A DNA stretch of 64,000 nucleotides from Agrocybe praecox (taxonomy: Eukaryota > Basidiomycota > Agaricomycetes > Agaricales > Agrocybaceae). Positions 10,125 to 21,675 of the stretch are shown here, piece after piece. The position numbers and the translations under genes were made by a program. Within the stretch, counting starts at the first letter, position 1; every line of letters begins with the position of its first letter. The notes under the pieces were generated by a model, which had not been told where the DNA came from, did no database searches, and was given only the letters and a program-made list of their open reading frames with translations. Where the stretch lies: NCBI GenBank assembly GCA_964017145.1, contig OZ024846.1:2232001-2296000 (forward strand), in the 5' to 3' direction.

Positions 10125-12013
10125 ATGTCCCAGATCGAGAATCCCACTTCCTCTCGCTCCGAACCACATCTTGACAATGACAACGATAACACTAACGAAA
10201 ATAATGTTGACGACGATAAACGAACACCTCTCCCAATGACCCAACTAATAAGCGTCTTCCTGATCCAGGGAGTAGAACCCGTCACCGCGACGGTTATTTA
10301 TCCATTCATCAACCAATTCATTCGAGAGACAGGAATTACGAACGGAAATGAAGCGAAGACAGGGTATTATGCTGGCATTATAGTGGGTTCAATTCTAATC
10401 GTCGCGAAACAGCCGCATCCTCATGCTGCTACATAGGAATCTGTATTCTTTTTCACGGAGTGCGTAACTGTGGTGCAGTGGGGGTACTTGTCAGACCGTT
10501 TCGGTCGAAGACCCGTATTGTTGTGTGCACCCATCGGGCTAGCAATTGCGATGCTGGTGTTCGGATCTTCAACAACATTCTGGCCCTTGGTTTGGTCTCG
10601 TTGTTTCCAAGGGATTTTTAACGGAAGCATTAGTAAGTGCTGCTTTTCAATTGCAGAAGTGCCATAACTAATTCAGGACTCTAGGTGTCGCAAAAAGCAT
10701 TATTGCCGAGGTGAATTTTACATGCATTCACGAGGCGCCCTCGCAGCTGAAACTACATCAAGCTGACAGATTCAACGAACAGAGGCGATGTTTATGCCTT
10801 TTCCCCGCTGATATGGAATTCGGGAGTTACCATTGGGTAGAACATATTCCTTTTTTCATTCTCGCGGTACTTTCGCTAACGTCTTTCTGGACAGACCAAT
10901 CATAGGTGGACTCCTATCTAATCCAGAAACTCAATGGCCGGAGTCTTTGGGTCGCATTCCATATCTTCGGAGCCATCCTTACTTTTTGCCCTGCCTGATA
11001 GCGGCGATATTCTCATTCGTCGTATATGTAGTTACCTTCCTTACACTGGAAGAGGTACGGGTTCCCGTGATTTCTTTTTCATTACACTCATGTATGTTAT
11101 TATGTGTTCATTTTAGACCTTACCCTCCATCGTCGCTCGAAAGAAATTAGATGCCACTGCACGAGATGGATATTCAACAGCCGAAACCAGCTTGATTAAT
11201 TCCGGAGACGACAATGACTATGGCACACGCATTCATCCCTCTCGGCAAGCCACAGATCCTTCGCAGACGACGTTGGTTGATCAAGTCAAGCCTGGCCTTC
11301 GTTCCCTTCTCGTCCGACCCATCCTTATCACATATCTAAACCACATTTTTCTCACCTTTCTAGACATGTCCTACTTTGCCATAATACCTCTGATGTACTC
11401 TACACCGCTGGAGTTTGGGGGTCTGGGACTGGGACCTTTCCAAATCGGCTTCACATTAGGCGCATTTGGAATGCTTAATGCTTCAATTCAGGCCATTTTC
11501 CTAGGTCGTTTAATCAGGAAACACGGGCCTAGGAAAATGTACATGATCGGATTCTCGAGTTTCTTTGTCTGTTTCGGGATGTACCCATTCATGAAATACT
11601 TCTCTCAGAGAGCCCAGAGAGTCGATGCACTAACTATCATGTGCATGTTGATTCAGCTTTTCTTCCAGATGATGATATCCATGGCGTATGGTGCGCGATC
11701 TACGTTTTGCTTCCGCTATTAAAAGATTGAAGAGCTGACAACTGCCTCGTCAACAGCTTCTATGCAGCTCTTATTGGTTGCCAGCATCCCTGAAGGGGGA
11801 CCTCTTGGTACTGCTTATGGAATCCTCCAGATGCTCGGCTCGGGAATGCGGACTGTGGCCCCCACATTTGCCTCTTCTTTGTTCTCGATCTCATTGCAGA
11901 AAAATCTTGCAGGTGGCAATTTGGTGTACTTCATCCTGCTGGGTTTGACTTGTGTTGGGATGCGATGCTCCCTTTTGTTCCCAAACTCTACTACTAAAGG
12001 CAAGAAGCCTTGA
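10125..12013 (+). CDS. Major facilitator (DHA1/ZIFL-like) transporter, tandem copy 2
   Basis: Seven exons in phase (10125-10382, 10437-10632, 10685-10710, 10763-10836, 10895-11054, 11117-11690, 11757-12013) give 514 residues. All six introns stand at the same positions and phases as in copy 1, and the last intron is identical to that of copy 1. Motif A (GYLSDRFGRRP) and motif C (IGPIIGG) are intact. Differences from copy 1 include GSIS in place of GSIG at the exon 2/3 join, WNSG for WNLG before motif C, GRLIRKHG for GGLIRKHG, and IPEGGPLGTAYG at the start of the last exon. Intron 1 has the donor gtgggt, weaker than the gtgcgt of copies 1 and 3. Downstream the secreted-protein partner is missing, because unit homology stops at about 12139. 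Confidence 0.88.
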
Positions 12014-12123
12014 GGCATGTTTACTTTGTGCTATTTTATTATTATTATTGCGACCTGTATACAATATAGAACGTCAAAGACCGGGGATTGTAAAAGAATT
12101 GAACTCCATAAATATAGAAAATT

Positions 12124-12705
12124 TTGGTCGAAAAACGCATAATCCACAAGCTTCCCCAAGACTCCAACATCACCGTCCTCGATCCGAACAAACCTAATAA
12201 CAAATCAAAAGGGATGGCAGAAGATGTCCCCGTCGCCGAATTGAAGGGTAAAGTCAAAGAAGTCGAGGATCATCATGGGGAAGATGATACATACTGTGAG
12301 TTCCGTAACTTTCAAAAGATGCACCTGGCATCCGGCAAGCAAACTGCCACCAAAAAGAACTAATCAGAATCGGAGCCTCACGCTCACGGGTCAGCGTCAG
12401 CGGCGCGCATACAACCCACGGAACATAGAATGCCAGAGGAGTCGACGTCGGCCGCGCGTATATCACCCAGCGAACCGATGAGAGGCACCACCAAAAGAAG
12501 TGGGGCGGCCTTCAAGTTGGAGAAGAAGATGAAACAAGCAGTCGACGACCCATGAATTATTTTCTCAGATGCCAGTAACGGCGAAGACGATGATGTTCCC
12601 GCTCCTGATGGTGCTGTTTACTCGTCTTCCAAACGTCGTGGATCTAGGTTCATCCATGAATACTTTGTAAAACGTATCCCTGTGTACGAACTAGATGAGG
12701 AATAA
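12124..12705 (+). pseudogene. Fragment of an unrelated gene between transporter copies 2 and 3
   Basis: Homology to the duplicated unit stops at about 12139 and resumes at about 12745. The sequence between reads in one frame for about 190 codons with two in-frame stops (TAA at 12361-12363 and TGA at 12553-12555). The product would be charged and disordered-looking, with blocks such as VAELKGKVKEVEDHHGEDD, AAFKLEKKMKQAVDD and NGEDDDVPAP, ending YFVKRIPVYELDEE. A gtgagt donor at 12295 and a ttttctcag acceptor at about 12560-12568 hint at former introns. No domain is recognised. It is either a dead insert or badly predicted exons of a small gene. Confidence 0.5.
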
Positions 12706-13104
12706 CGGTGATTGTCCAAGTTCACGGCGCACGGGCTATCTATAAATATTCATGGATCCGCATTGTTCTTCCCATTTTCCTAGTTTCTCACGCTAATAGT
12801 TGTCTGGTATCCATCTAGAGACGTGCTTTTGGCTGGTTTTCGCGTCCGTCCGAAGTCCACAAATCGAACGTTTCCTCCTAGCCAATCCAAATGCAGCATG
12901 AAAACTTGAGAGTCGCAGTAAACCGCAAGGTTCGGAATGATCCACTAGGCGACAATGCACCAACGCTCCATCTCATCAGAAAATGAAAGTGAGTCAGGCT
13001 AAGCGACGCATGATTTTGCTTAAATTCTCCTGGTCTCCGAAGTATCAGGATGTGATTTTTGCCCTCTCTTGACAAGGTCGACATTCATAACCTTACGACC
13101 AGAC
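12706..13104. promoter_or_regulatory. 5' flank of transporter copy 3
   Basis: From about 12745 this flank matches the proximal 5' flanks of copies 1 and 2. It lacks the distal part, including the ORF equivalent to 9161-9574, so unit 3 is truncated on its left side. Confidence 0.4.
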
Positions 13105-15003
13105 ATGTCCCAGATCGAGAATCCCACTTCCTCTTGCTCCGAACTACATCTTGACAATGAGAACGATAACACTAACGAAAATGTTCACGACTTTCACGAC
13201 GATAAACCAACACCTCTCCCAATGACCCAACTAATAAGCGTCTTCCTCATTCAGGGAGCAGAACCCGTCACGGCGACAGTTATCTATCCATTCATTAACC
13301 AATTCATTCGAGAGACAGGAATTACGAACGGAAATGAAGCGAAGACAGGGTATTATGCTGGCATTATAGTGCGTGAAATTCTAATCGTCGCGAAATAGCC
13401 GCATTCTCATGCTGCTACATAGGAATCTGCATTCTTTTTCACAGAGTGCGTAACTGTGGTGCAATGGGGGTACTTGTCAGACCGTTTCGGTCGAAGGCCC
13501 GTATTGTTGTCTGCACCACTTGGGTTAGCAATTGCGATGCTGGTGTTTGGATCTTCAACAACCTTCTGGCCCTTGGTTTGGTCTCGTTGTTTCCAAGGAA
13601 TTTTTAACGGAAGCATTGGTAAGCTCTGCTTTCTAATTGCAGAAGTGCCATAACTAATCCAGCTGACTCTAGGTGTCGCAAAAAGCATTATTGCCGAGGT
13701 GAATTTTACATGGGTTCACGAGGCGCTCTCGCAGCTAAACCCACATCAAGCTCACAGATTCGACAAATAGAGGCGATGCATATGCCTTTTCCCCGCTGAT
13801 ATGGAATTCGGGAGTTACCATTGGGTAGAACATATTCCTTTTTTCATTCTCGCGGTACTTTCGCTAACGTCTTTCTGGACAGACCAATCATAGGTGGACT
13901 CCTATCTAATCCAGAAACCCAATGGCCGGAGTCTTTGGGTCGTATTCCATATCTTCGGAGCCATCCTTACTTTTTGCCCTGCCTGATAGCGGCGATATTC
14001 TCATTCGTCGTATATGTAGTTACCTTCCTTACACTGAAGGAGGTACGGGTTTGCGTAATTTCTTTTTCATTACGCTCATGCATGTTATCATGTGTTTATT
14101 GTAGACCCTACCCTCCATCGTTGCTCAAAAGAAATTAAATGCCATCGCACGAGATGGATATCCAACAGCCGAAACCAGCTTGATTAACTCCGGAGACGAC
14201 AATGACTATGGCACACGCACTCATCCATCTCGACAAGCCACAGATTCTTCGCAGACGACATCGGTTGACCAAGTCAAGCCTAGCCTTCGTTCCCTTCTCG
14301 TCCGACCAATCCTTTTCACATATCTAAATCATATTTTCCTCGCGTTTCTAGACATGTCCCACTTTGCCCTAGTACCTCTGATGTACTCTACACCACTGGA
14401 GTTTGGGGGTCTGGGTCTGGGACCTTTCCAAATCGGCTTCACATTAGGCGCATTTGGAATGCTCAACGCTTCAATTCAGGCCATCTTCCTAGGTGGTTTG
14501 ATCAGGAAACACGGGCCTAGGAAACTGTATATGATCGGATTCTCGAGTTTCTTCGTTTGTTTCGGGATGTACCCATTCATGAAATACTTCTCTCAGCGAG
14601 CACAGAGGGTCGATGCACTAACTATCATGTGCATATTGATTCAGCTTTTCTTCCAGATAATGATTTCCATGGCGTATGGTGCGCGATCTATGTTTGCCTC
14701 TGCTATTAAAAGATTGAAGAGCTGACAACTGCCTCGTCAACAGCTTCTATCCAGCTCGTGTTGGTTACTAGCGTGCCTGAAGGAGGACCTCTTGGTACTG
14801 CTAATGGAATCCTCCAGATGCTCGGCTCGGGAATGCGAACTGTGGCCCCCACGTTTGCCTCTTCTTTGTTCTCGATCTCATTGCAGAAAAATCTTGCAGG
14901 CGGCAATTTGGTGTACTTCATCTTGCTGGGTATAACTTGTGTTGGGATGCGATGCTCCTTTTTGCTGCCAAACTCTACAAAAGGCAAGAAGCCTTCATCG
15001 TGA
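13105..15003 (+). CDS. Major facilitator (DHA1/ZIFL-like) transporter, tandem copy 3
   Basis: Seven exons (13105-13368, 13423-13618, 13673-13698, 13751-13824, 13883-14042, 14105-14678, 14744-15003) join in phase to 517 residues. It keeps ESAFFFTE at the start of exon 2, motif A, and IGPIIGG. The N terminus is slightly rearranged (NENVHDFHDDKPTP). The C terminus ends KGKKPSS, two residues longer than copies 1 and 2. Introns 4 and 5 are nearly identical to those of copy 2, while exon 7 is closer to copy 1, a mosaic pattern compatible with gene conversion. It is convergent with the intact secreted-protein gene, with only 77 bases between the stop codons. Confidence 0.9.
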
Positions 15004-15080
15004 GGCATGTTTACTTTGTGTTATCTTATTATTATTGCTACCTACATACCATATAGAACGACCAGGGATTGTAAAGGAAT

Positions 15081-15849
15081 TCAACTCCATAGATATAGAA
15101 ACATTTGGTCGAAAAACGCGTCTGCAGCATTAATAATCAAGATACTAAGAGGCCCGACTCCAGCCATAGCGCCTATTGCAACTAACAAAGCTACTAGCTT
15201 ATAGGAAACTCCATCCACTCCGACAGAGATCCGATGACCAGCAGAGGCGGTAACAGTTACGAAAGGCACCAAAGACCCGGTGTATGTGGTCGTGAACGTA
15301 GTCTGGGGGAAATTATACACTTGCACGCTTTCTCTTGAATTCTTCTCTTGGGCTAGGCTGCACCTGGTATCGAAAGTGCCAAGGGTGGTCACTTGTCCCT
15401 GCTCATCATTCAAGGTCGCAACGGTGTTCGCATGAAAACTGGAGCCTGCTTGTTCGAACGTATATTTAGGTAGATCTGAAACAGTATACTCAGTACAACG
15501 GATGGCTTTTGAACACGATTGCACTCACAGACAACTGTTTTGGGCTCGTAAATGTAAGTCGCAGTCTCCGTTGGGAAAGCGACTATTTCCTTCGTGTAGA
15601 CTTGTTCGACCTGGTAGCGAGTCGCTCTGTTCCCTCCAGGCCCAATATTCGAATAAGCAATTGTCCCGATTCGTTCAATCGTTGCAATATCGGACTGAAT
15701 GTCCGGCTGAACACCATCTACTGCGACATTAACTATACGAAGAAAAGGAAATAAATATTGGTCAGGGAAATGATAGTTATTGAATTAATCTTATCGCTTG
15801 TGGGACCTTGCAGACTGATCAATGCTGCGCAGAGGCAAGAAGCAGGCAT
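15081..15849 (-). CDS. Small secreted or surface-anchored protein, intact copy
   Basis: Three exons fit in phase (15849-15807, 15732-15529, 15475-15081), giving 213 residues. The first 14 residues (MPASCLCAALISLQ) are a short hydrophobic N terminus, a weak signal peptide. The middle is Thr/Ser/Val-rich, with a single Cys in GTFDTRCSL and a Thr-rich stretch TTFTTTYTG. The C terminus is hydrophobic (YKLVALLVAIGAMAGVG), resembling a GPI-anchor signal or a membrane tail, then about 20 more residues. This layout is common in agaricomycete cell-surface proteins of unknown role. The donor of intron 1 (gtccca) is poor, so the true start may lie further upstream. It forms a tail-to-tail pair with transporter copy 3, and the same pairing existed in unit 1. 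Confidence 0.65.
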
Positions 15850-16621
15850 TGACAAAAATCTACGCCCGTCAGAAAACGAAAACGATCCCAGTAGGTTTCA
15901 CACTCACTATGAGTTTCCAGACATTTGTTCATTCTACTAGACCCCTTGCAATCGCGTTAACACAAACTTCGAAGTAAGCTTGGGTCCAGATGAAAGCACC
16001 GCCTTCTCGAGGAAGAACGAGGCGTCCATCGTGGTCTCGCGGTCCATACATACTACTTCTCAGCATCGCCCGGAGGTTTGCTGGTTTGTAATATTAATCG
16101 GCGATGATCAGGTTCCAAGGAAGACGTTATTTCCCTTTCCTTCCGAGGTCTTTATCAGAACGGTCTGGATAGAGCCTTACTAGATGATTATCGAGCCTTG
16201 TCCCAAAGCTTGAGCACATCCTTTGTTTTCGATGTCCAGAAAAAGAAGGTTGTGTGATGGGTGGTCAAGAGTATACTTAAGCTAAGCATACGCACACGCT
16301 TTGCAATTGGAGAGAATGAAAACGTTGCGACCGAACTGGCAGGACAGAGGGTCGTTCGAGATTTCTGCCCAAACACGCATACCTCAGATATATGCATAAG
16401 CACTTTCCTCTAAGGTCGTGCGCGTATGTGAGTTCATCCGTTCAAATTATATTCAACTGCGAGTCGTCTGTCTGTTGTAAAGAAAGTCCTTGTAAAAAGA
16501 GATGGAAATAAAAATATAAGCAAAACAATCCACAGCAACACAAGTAAAAAGTAAGGGAAGAAAATAAAGGAATGGCATGGGCATAATAGAAAAAGATGAT
16601 GGATCTACACTTCCATCGGGA
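15850..16621. other. Intergenic, no gene recognised
   Basis: This stretch separates the 5' end of the secreted-protein gene from the 3' end of the kinase gene. Short - strand frames around 15950-16060 could be an unrecognised upstream exon of the secreted-protein gene. The part 16440-16600 is AT-rich and likely the kinase 3' UTR. Confidence 0.4.
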
Positions 16622-18451
16622 TTAAGCCAGGCTCTGCAAGACTTGATCCGTGAGACGAATGACCTACATAAAAGAAATAAGAATAATCAGTAACACGTAC
16701 GACGCTTATATGAAGGGCGTAGTACTGACTTCGTTTATGTCTGGTCGTTCCGCAGGGTTGACTTTCAGCATGCTGTCGATGAGTCTTTTCAGTCCTTGGG
16801 AATACGCTGACTGCGGGTGCTTATATTGTGCATTCAGCACGGCCATCGCTATTGATCCTCCTTGTTCTGTCGTTTGTGTGTTTTCAAAGGGAGAGTGGGA
16901 GTAAGCGAGGGCATATAATGTACATCCTAGTGACTGCAAGCCGAACAAAAACATCAACAAGAGAGAGCAATTTAGCAATGTGCTTAGGTAGTAACGTACC
17001 CAGATGTCGACTTTCTCGTCTATTGTTTGGCCTGTTTTGACGTCGAAAAGTTCGGGAGCGCGATATGCCATCGTACTTTGCTCTGCTGCGATATCTTGTT
17101 GAAGTAAGGCTTGTGACCGGTTTTCAATCTTCACTCTGGCTAGCATCGTGCTTCCGAAATCCATTAGAATAGGGGTCTTTCCGTCATCTGCAATCATGAT
17201 GTTGCTGAAAACAAAACAAAAAAAGGGTCAGCAAACACGTCTTTCAAAATGGTGATCATACTGTTAGGGCAAAACTGACCCCGGCTTCAAGTCTCGGTGG
17301 GCATACGGCACGACCTCCAGCTTATTTCCCTGTTGCAGCTCGTGTTCCACTTCCTCATCACCATCAAACACCACCTCATCCTCGTCCGGTCTATGTCTCG
17401 TCACAAGCGGCACACTGGATGCAGAGTGTCCATCGTACGAGTAACCTCCTTCAGCGTCACCTTCAGCCTGGGGAAACCGTTCGTCATGGTCATCGTCCAA
17501 GTGATCCTGATTCCGTGACGCTCCCGCAGCACCAGACCCACTCGCGTTACCAGCAGCGGCTTTCACCGCAGAGCGCGGTGTCGTCGGCCTGTATTCATGC
17601 ATAGCGCGTACGGCGAGACACGTCCCGCGGAAGAGGCGAACCATTTCTTGTTCGGGGAAGTGGCGTCCATTTACGAGGTTGGCGTTTATTGCATCTTGGA
17701 GGTTTCCGCGCTATCGAGCAAAATGAGAAGATGAAATGGGTTGTTTTTGGAGGTGGGATTTACTTTGTATAGTGGTAGGAAGAGGTAGACTATTTGGCCT
17801 TCACCCTCTGGGTCTTGGACGACGGCTGAATCCTAAGCGTTTAAAAGGCGGGGTTTAACCTACTCGTCGGTATGTAATGGCCATTTTGCGCTCACCATAA
17901 TCCGAATGATATTAGGATGCCTGTAGTATTCCTGTCAACGAAACATTCTACATTCTTATGTGTATTCCGTAAACTCACTTAAACCTCCGATATGCTTCTA
18001 CTTCTCTCATTGCTTCCTTTACACCTTGAGCACCCGTAGGACACCGAATCTTCTTCAAAGCAAATTGTCGCTGAAACCCAATAGGTGAGTTCCTCCAGAA
18101 GATACACAAATACAAGGTATCTCACCCCACTATGTTCATCCTGAGCCAGATACACGAAGGAGAATCCACCTTCTCCTAATACTTTGATGATTTGGACTGC
18201 TCACAATCATGCATGTTAGCACATAAAGCAGCATTCCGCCATGAAGAGAGAACAGAACAAACAAAGCCACAGAAAGTGTCTAGCAGGACGAGGAATTCAA
18301 TCCAAACGAAAATGAAAAACTTACACGTCCGTCCATTGATCTTCACCTTTGGTGTCTGCTGGCACAGACACGACGACAACGCCCATATCGCATCCTTCGC
18401 CTGATCTCTAAAGTTCTCCAATGCGCGGAAAAGCTGTGGTGGTAATGACAT
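16622..18451 (-). CDS. ENV7: Serine/threonine kinase, STK16/ENV7 (NAK) family
   Basis: Protein kinase of the NAK group; relatives act at the Golgi or vacuole membrane. About eight exons read MSLPPQLFRALENF at 18451, then the glycine loop LGEGGFSFVY, the ATP lysine in FALKKIRCP, RGNLQDAINANLVNG, the catalytic loop HRDLKPGN, DFGS, the APE region YRAPELFD and the family-typical tail SPFENTQTTEQGGSIAMAV. The last exon (VIRLTDQVLQSLA, stop at 16622) is reached through an intron starting gtcagt. Between LAVRAMHEY and HRDLKPGN lies an insertion of roughly 90 residues rich in Asp, Glu, Ser and Gly, as in other fungal members. The N-terminal CLCQQ cysteines could be palmitoylated, as in STK16; that is an inference. 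All core catalytic residues are present. Confidence 0.88.
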
Positions 18452-19758
18452 CTTTTAACCGTTTTACTATGTGAGAGTGAAAACCGTCGCAGAATAAGGC
18501 AAATGTGTGTATGTAAATCCAAATTCGAAATTGTTGGCGGAACGCACTGTTGAGTTGCGCCGCAGCGCCGAGGCGGTGTGGGGAGCGTGAGAAGCTGTGT
18601 CCCTGTTAGGATGCAATGTTTGATTGAGACGGTGTTGCCATCGCCAAGCATGCATGTGCCTGCCAGGCATTCGGAATCTGCCGACCGGCTCATTCGGGTA
18701 CATTTGTCTTTTCATTTCAAAAATTTCAACACACCCCGTTCACAGTCCCTCGTACTTAGTAAAATCTCCCGCGCCGCTGGTAGTCAGGAATTCACCCCTC
18801 GGCATTCCCATACCTGAATCTCGAAATAACCTGTTCGCTTGACTTCCTTTTCTCCTGTGAGTTCGCAATGTTCCTGAGAAAGATGATAGATCAAGGAAGT
18901 TGATTCACTATTGGACGACAAACTTACCTTTACTCTATGTCTTTCTATGTCTACCAAAACCGTCTATAGCTCTGGTTCTGGTACCTTCTCCCGAGTGTTA
19001 TTCTTCCTTTCTGTCTTTTTGAGCTTCTAGAAACCCTATACATACCATCTTGCGCCGCCGCGCGAGGGGTGTTATCTATCTATTTGCTGCATTCCTATGT
19101 TTATATTCCTTGTTCCGAATTCCAGTAACTCACGCATTATATATGTATTATGGCGGCGCCCATGGCTTATGCTTATGTGCTAAAGAACCGAAACATCCCC
19201 CCATGCCCATCATGCTCCGCCGCAATCTCCCCAAGGAAGTATGTGCGTGCGTCGTACATCGTACCTTGTGCTGCTACTGGATAAAGTTCACGACATAAAT
19301 TATAGGACTACAACAACACCGTTATAAAATGGTGGAACAAACCGTGATCCTGCCAGTGTACGGAGCTTAATCGACCTTATGTTTTAGAGTTCTATCACTT
19401 CTCCACTTGTACACAGTGCACACCTGTACTCACATCTACTAGGAACCGTCTGTCTGTCTGTCACCAATGCACAATTGCCATTCTTACTGGCTGGCACACT
19501 GTACACGAGACCCACAACAATTACGGCATATGTACGTGTGTATCACTGCTGATTGTGATATATGTGTAAGTATGTACAGTGATGATGTCTTCCTAAACAG
19601 CACTTTACTTCCTCACCCCAGTTGGATCCTATTACCCCGCGCGCCTCTGTGGCGTTGATCACCGACCTCCCCACGTCCTCCTCCTTTTGCTTTCTTGTGT
19701 TCCTTGGATCCGAAGTGAAGCTTGCAGCTTGCTTGAAGTGCCGCTGCCGCACTCGATA
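18452..19758. other. Upstream region of the kinase gene, no gene recognised
   Basis: Short overlapping frames exist on both strands but none has coding character or splice support. The region near 18540-18700 probably contains the kinase promoter and 5' UTR. The remainder is ordinary mixed-composition DNA. Confidence 0.4.
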
Positions 19759-20110
19759 TAGTAACCCCTCCGTATCCCTACTATGTGCTCGATGGCAAAT
19801 ACCATCACTATTCTTTGAACATTCACCACCGATCCCGGTTAATGAATTCCTTGCATTACGGCCCAAAACTCAAACTCTCAAATTTCCCCAAGTCCCAGTC
19901 GCTGGCTCGAGCCGGAGTCTGTATAGTACCCCTTCATACTCCTACTACGTGCTCGATGGCAAATACCGTTACCATTCATTGAGTGTTCACCCCCGATCTC
20001 TGTCAATGAATTCCATGCGTTACGGCCCGAACCTAAACCCCCAAAATTTATTTTCTTCTCTTCTCTTTCAAGTCCTAGTCACTCAATCGCTCGTTCGAGC
20101 CGGAGCCTGT
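19759..20110 (+). repeat. Two-copy direct tandem repeat, about 165-190 bp units
   Basis: Unit 1 (19759-19923) and unit 2 (19924-20110) align along their length. Shared stretches include tgctcgatggcaaatacc, atgaattcc followed by gcattacggccc or gcgttacggccc, and cgagccggag. Unit 2 has an insertion of a CT-rich tract (ttattttcttctcttctcttt). The single long + strand frame over the region (19622-20359) reads the two units in different frames, which argues against it being a protein gene. Confidence 0.75.
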
Positions 20111-21094
20111 CCAATTTATCTGGCCAACAAGCATCTGTGCCCACGCATACTACCGCAAGCCCCGATCTTAAGCTCAACCAAGGCATATAATCAACTTCCG
20201 TCTCCGCCTCTCTATCCCTTTCCGTCTTATAGGCTGGCTCGATATCATATTCGATTCGATTCGAACCCCAATTCCAGCGATGAACGGATGCCAAGCCACC
20301 GTCGGTCCCGCAGCCTACCCACGCCAGCTGCGAGGGAAAAGGAAAACTTAAAAAAGTAAACTTGAAGGAAAGCACACCGAAAACAGGCGTTCGGAGGCTT
20401 CAATTCACATGATCCTACTCATGCTCGTTCGTTCTCCTACTTTGTCTCCGTCTGCTACACGACACGGCCCTCCAATAAACCCCCAAACCTCTGCAAGAGA
20501 AAACCCTCCAAAATAAACCGGCAAGACGTGCAAAAGATCTAGAGTCAAACCCTAAACTGACACTCCCCACCATGTCAAGCATACTTACTCACCACTCCAC
20601 GGGCGCCACTGCCATATTGCCATACTTCCATACTTCTATTTCTGCCACTTGGCAAATTGGGACAGACGCGGAAGGACATGCAGGGACATGGAAGGAACGT
20701 TATTGGACACAAGTGCATGCGGAGCCGACTCGAACTCTCCTTCCTTTTCCTTCCACATTATGATATCTTAATTAATTAATTTAAGCATCCCCGCGCGATT
20801 CAGATCCTTTCTTACATCTTCTGTCTGATGTCTTTTATCAATCACTGTCTATCTAACTTCCTATTTACTAATTACATATCGATATCAATCAAATCCACAT
20901 TATCATTACATACCCACACCGCAAAGAAAGAACGAACGAGACCGACCGACCCATCCATCCATTCCAGTCCCAATGCTCCCTTCGTTGTTCATATCATTCA
21001 TTCAGAGTAGTATTCACAAATTCATATATTTCATACACTTATACACAAAGTATGATACACATTTCTGTATGTACATATCCCGGCAGTCAAAAAG
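20111..21094. other. Intergenic, no gene recognised
   Basis: Pyrimidine-rich stretches and an AT-rich patch (ttaattaattaattt near 20768) are visible. No intron-exon structure could be built. Confidence 0.4.
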
Positions 21095-21440
21095 AAAAAA
21101 AATTAAAGCAAGAGAAAAAAGGCAAGGAAACAAAAACAAAACAAGGAAAAGAATGAGGAAGAGAAAGCAAAGCAAGTGTAAAAAAAAAAAAAAGAAGAAA
21201 GGAAAAGGGGGGGAAAGGCAAGGAAAGAAAAACGAAACAAGGAAAACGAGGGAGAAAGGCGAGAAAAAGCAAAGCAAGTGTTAAAAAGAGAAGAAAGGAA
21301 GAGGGGGGGAAAGGCAAGGCAAGAAAAACAAAACAAGGAAAGAAAAACGAAACAAGGAAAAGAAGGGGGAAGAAAAAGCAAAGCAAGTGTAGCAAAAAAA
21401 AAAAAGAAAAGAAAAGGGGATAAAAAGGAAAGAAGGAAAC
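21095..21440. repeat. A/G-rich minisatellite
   Basis: This is a purine tract on the + strand. The core AAGCAAAGCAAGTGT recurs three times (near 21165-21179, 21268-21282 and 21376-21390) with a spacing of about 100-110 bases, and ggcaagg and gaaaaacaaaacaagg recur within each unit. The long Phe/Leu/Ser-rich frames on the - strand are a by-product of this composition and are not genes. Confidence 0.75.
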
Positions 21441-21675
21441 GCTCATAACCTCTATGATACAAATAATTGTCCATGATCGATTTCGTTTTTTATACTGCAT
21501 CTGCCACATGATGTTTCATGAATCTAAGTCGTCACCTCGTCGTCGTCGAGTCGAATAAAAATAGAAAAGAGCGATAATATCCACACATCCGCTGCCACCC
21601 AATAACCCCCAAAGAAAAACCCCACACCACCACACCAGTCAACATACTTGACACACTCAACATAAAAAAAAACAA

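Noticed and set aside
19622..20359. 245-codon + strand open frame
   Set aside because: It runs through a two-copy tandem DNA repeat and reads the two units in different frames, so the open frame is an accident of composition.
21087..21509. Long Phe/Leu/Ser-rich - strand frames resembling a membrane protein
   Set aside because: They are the complement of an A/G-rich minisatellite; the apparent hydrophobicity comes from the TTC/CTT repeats.
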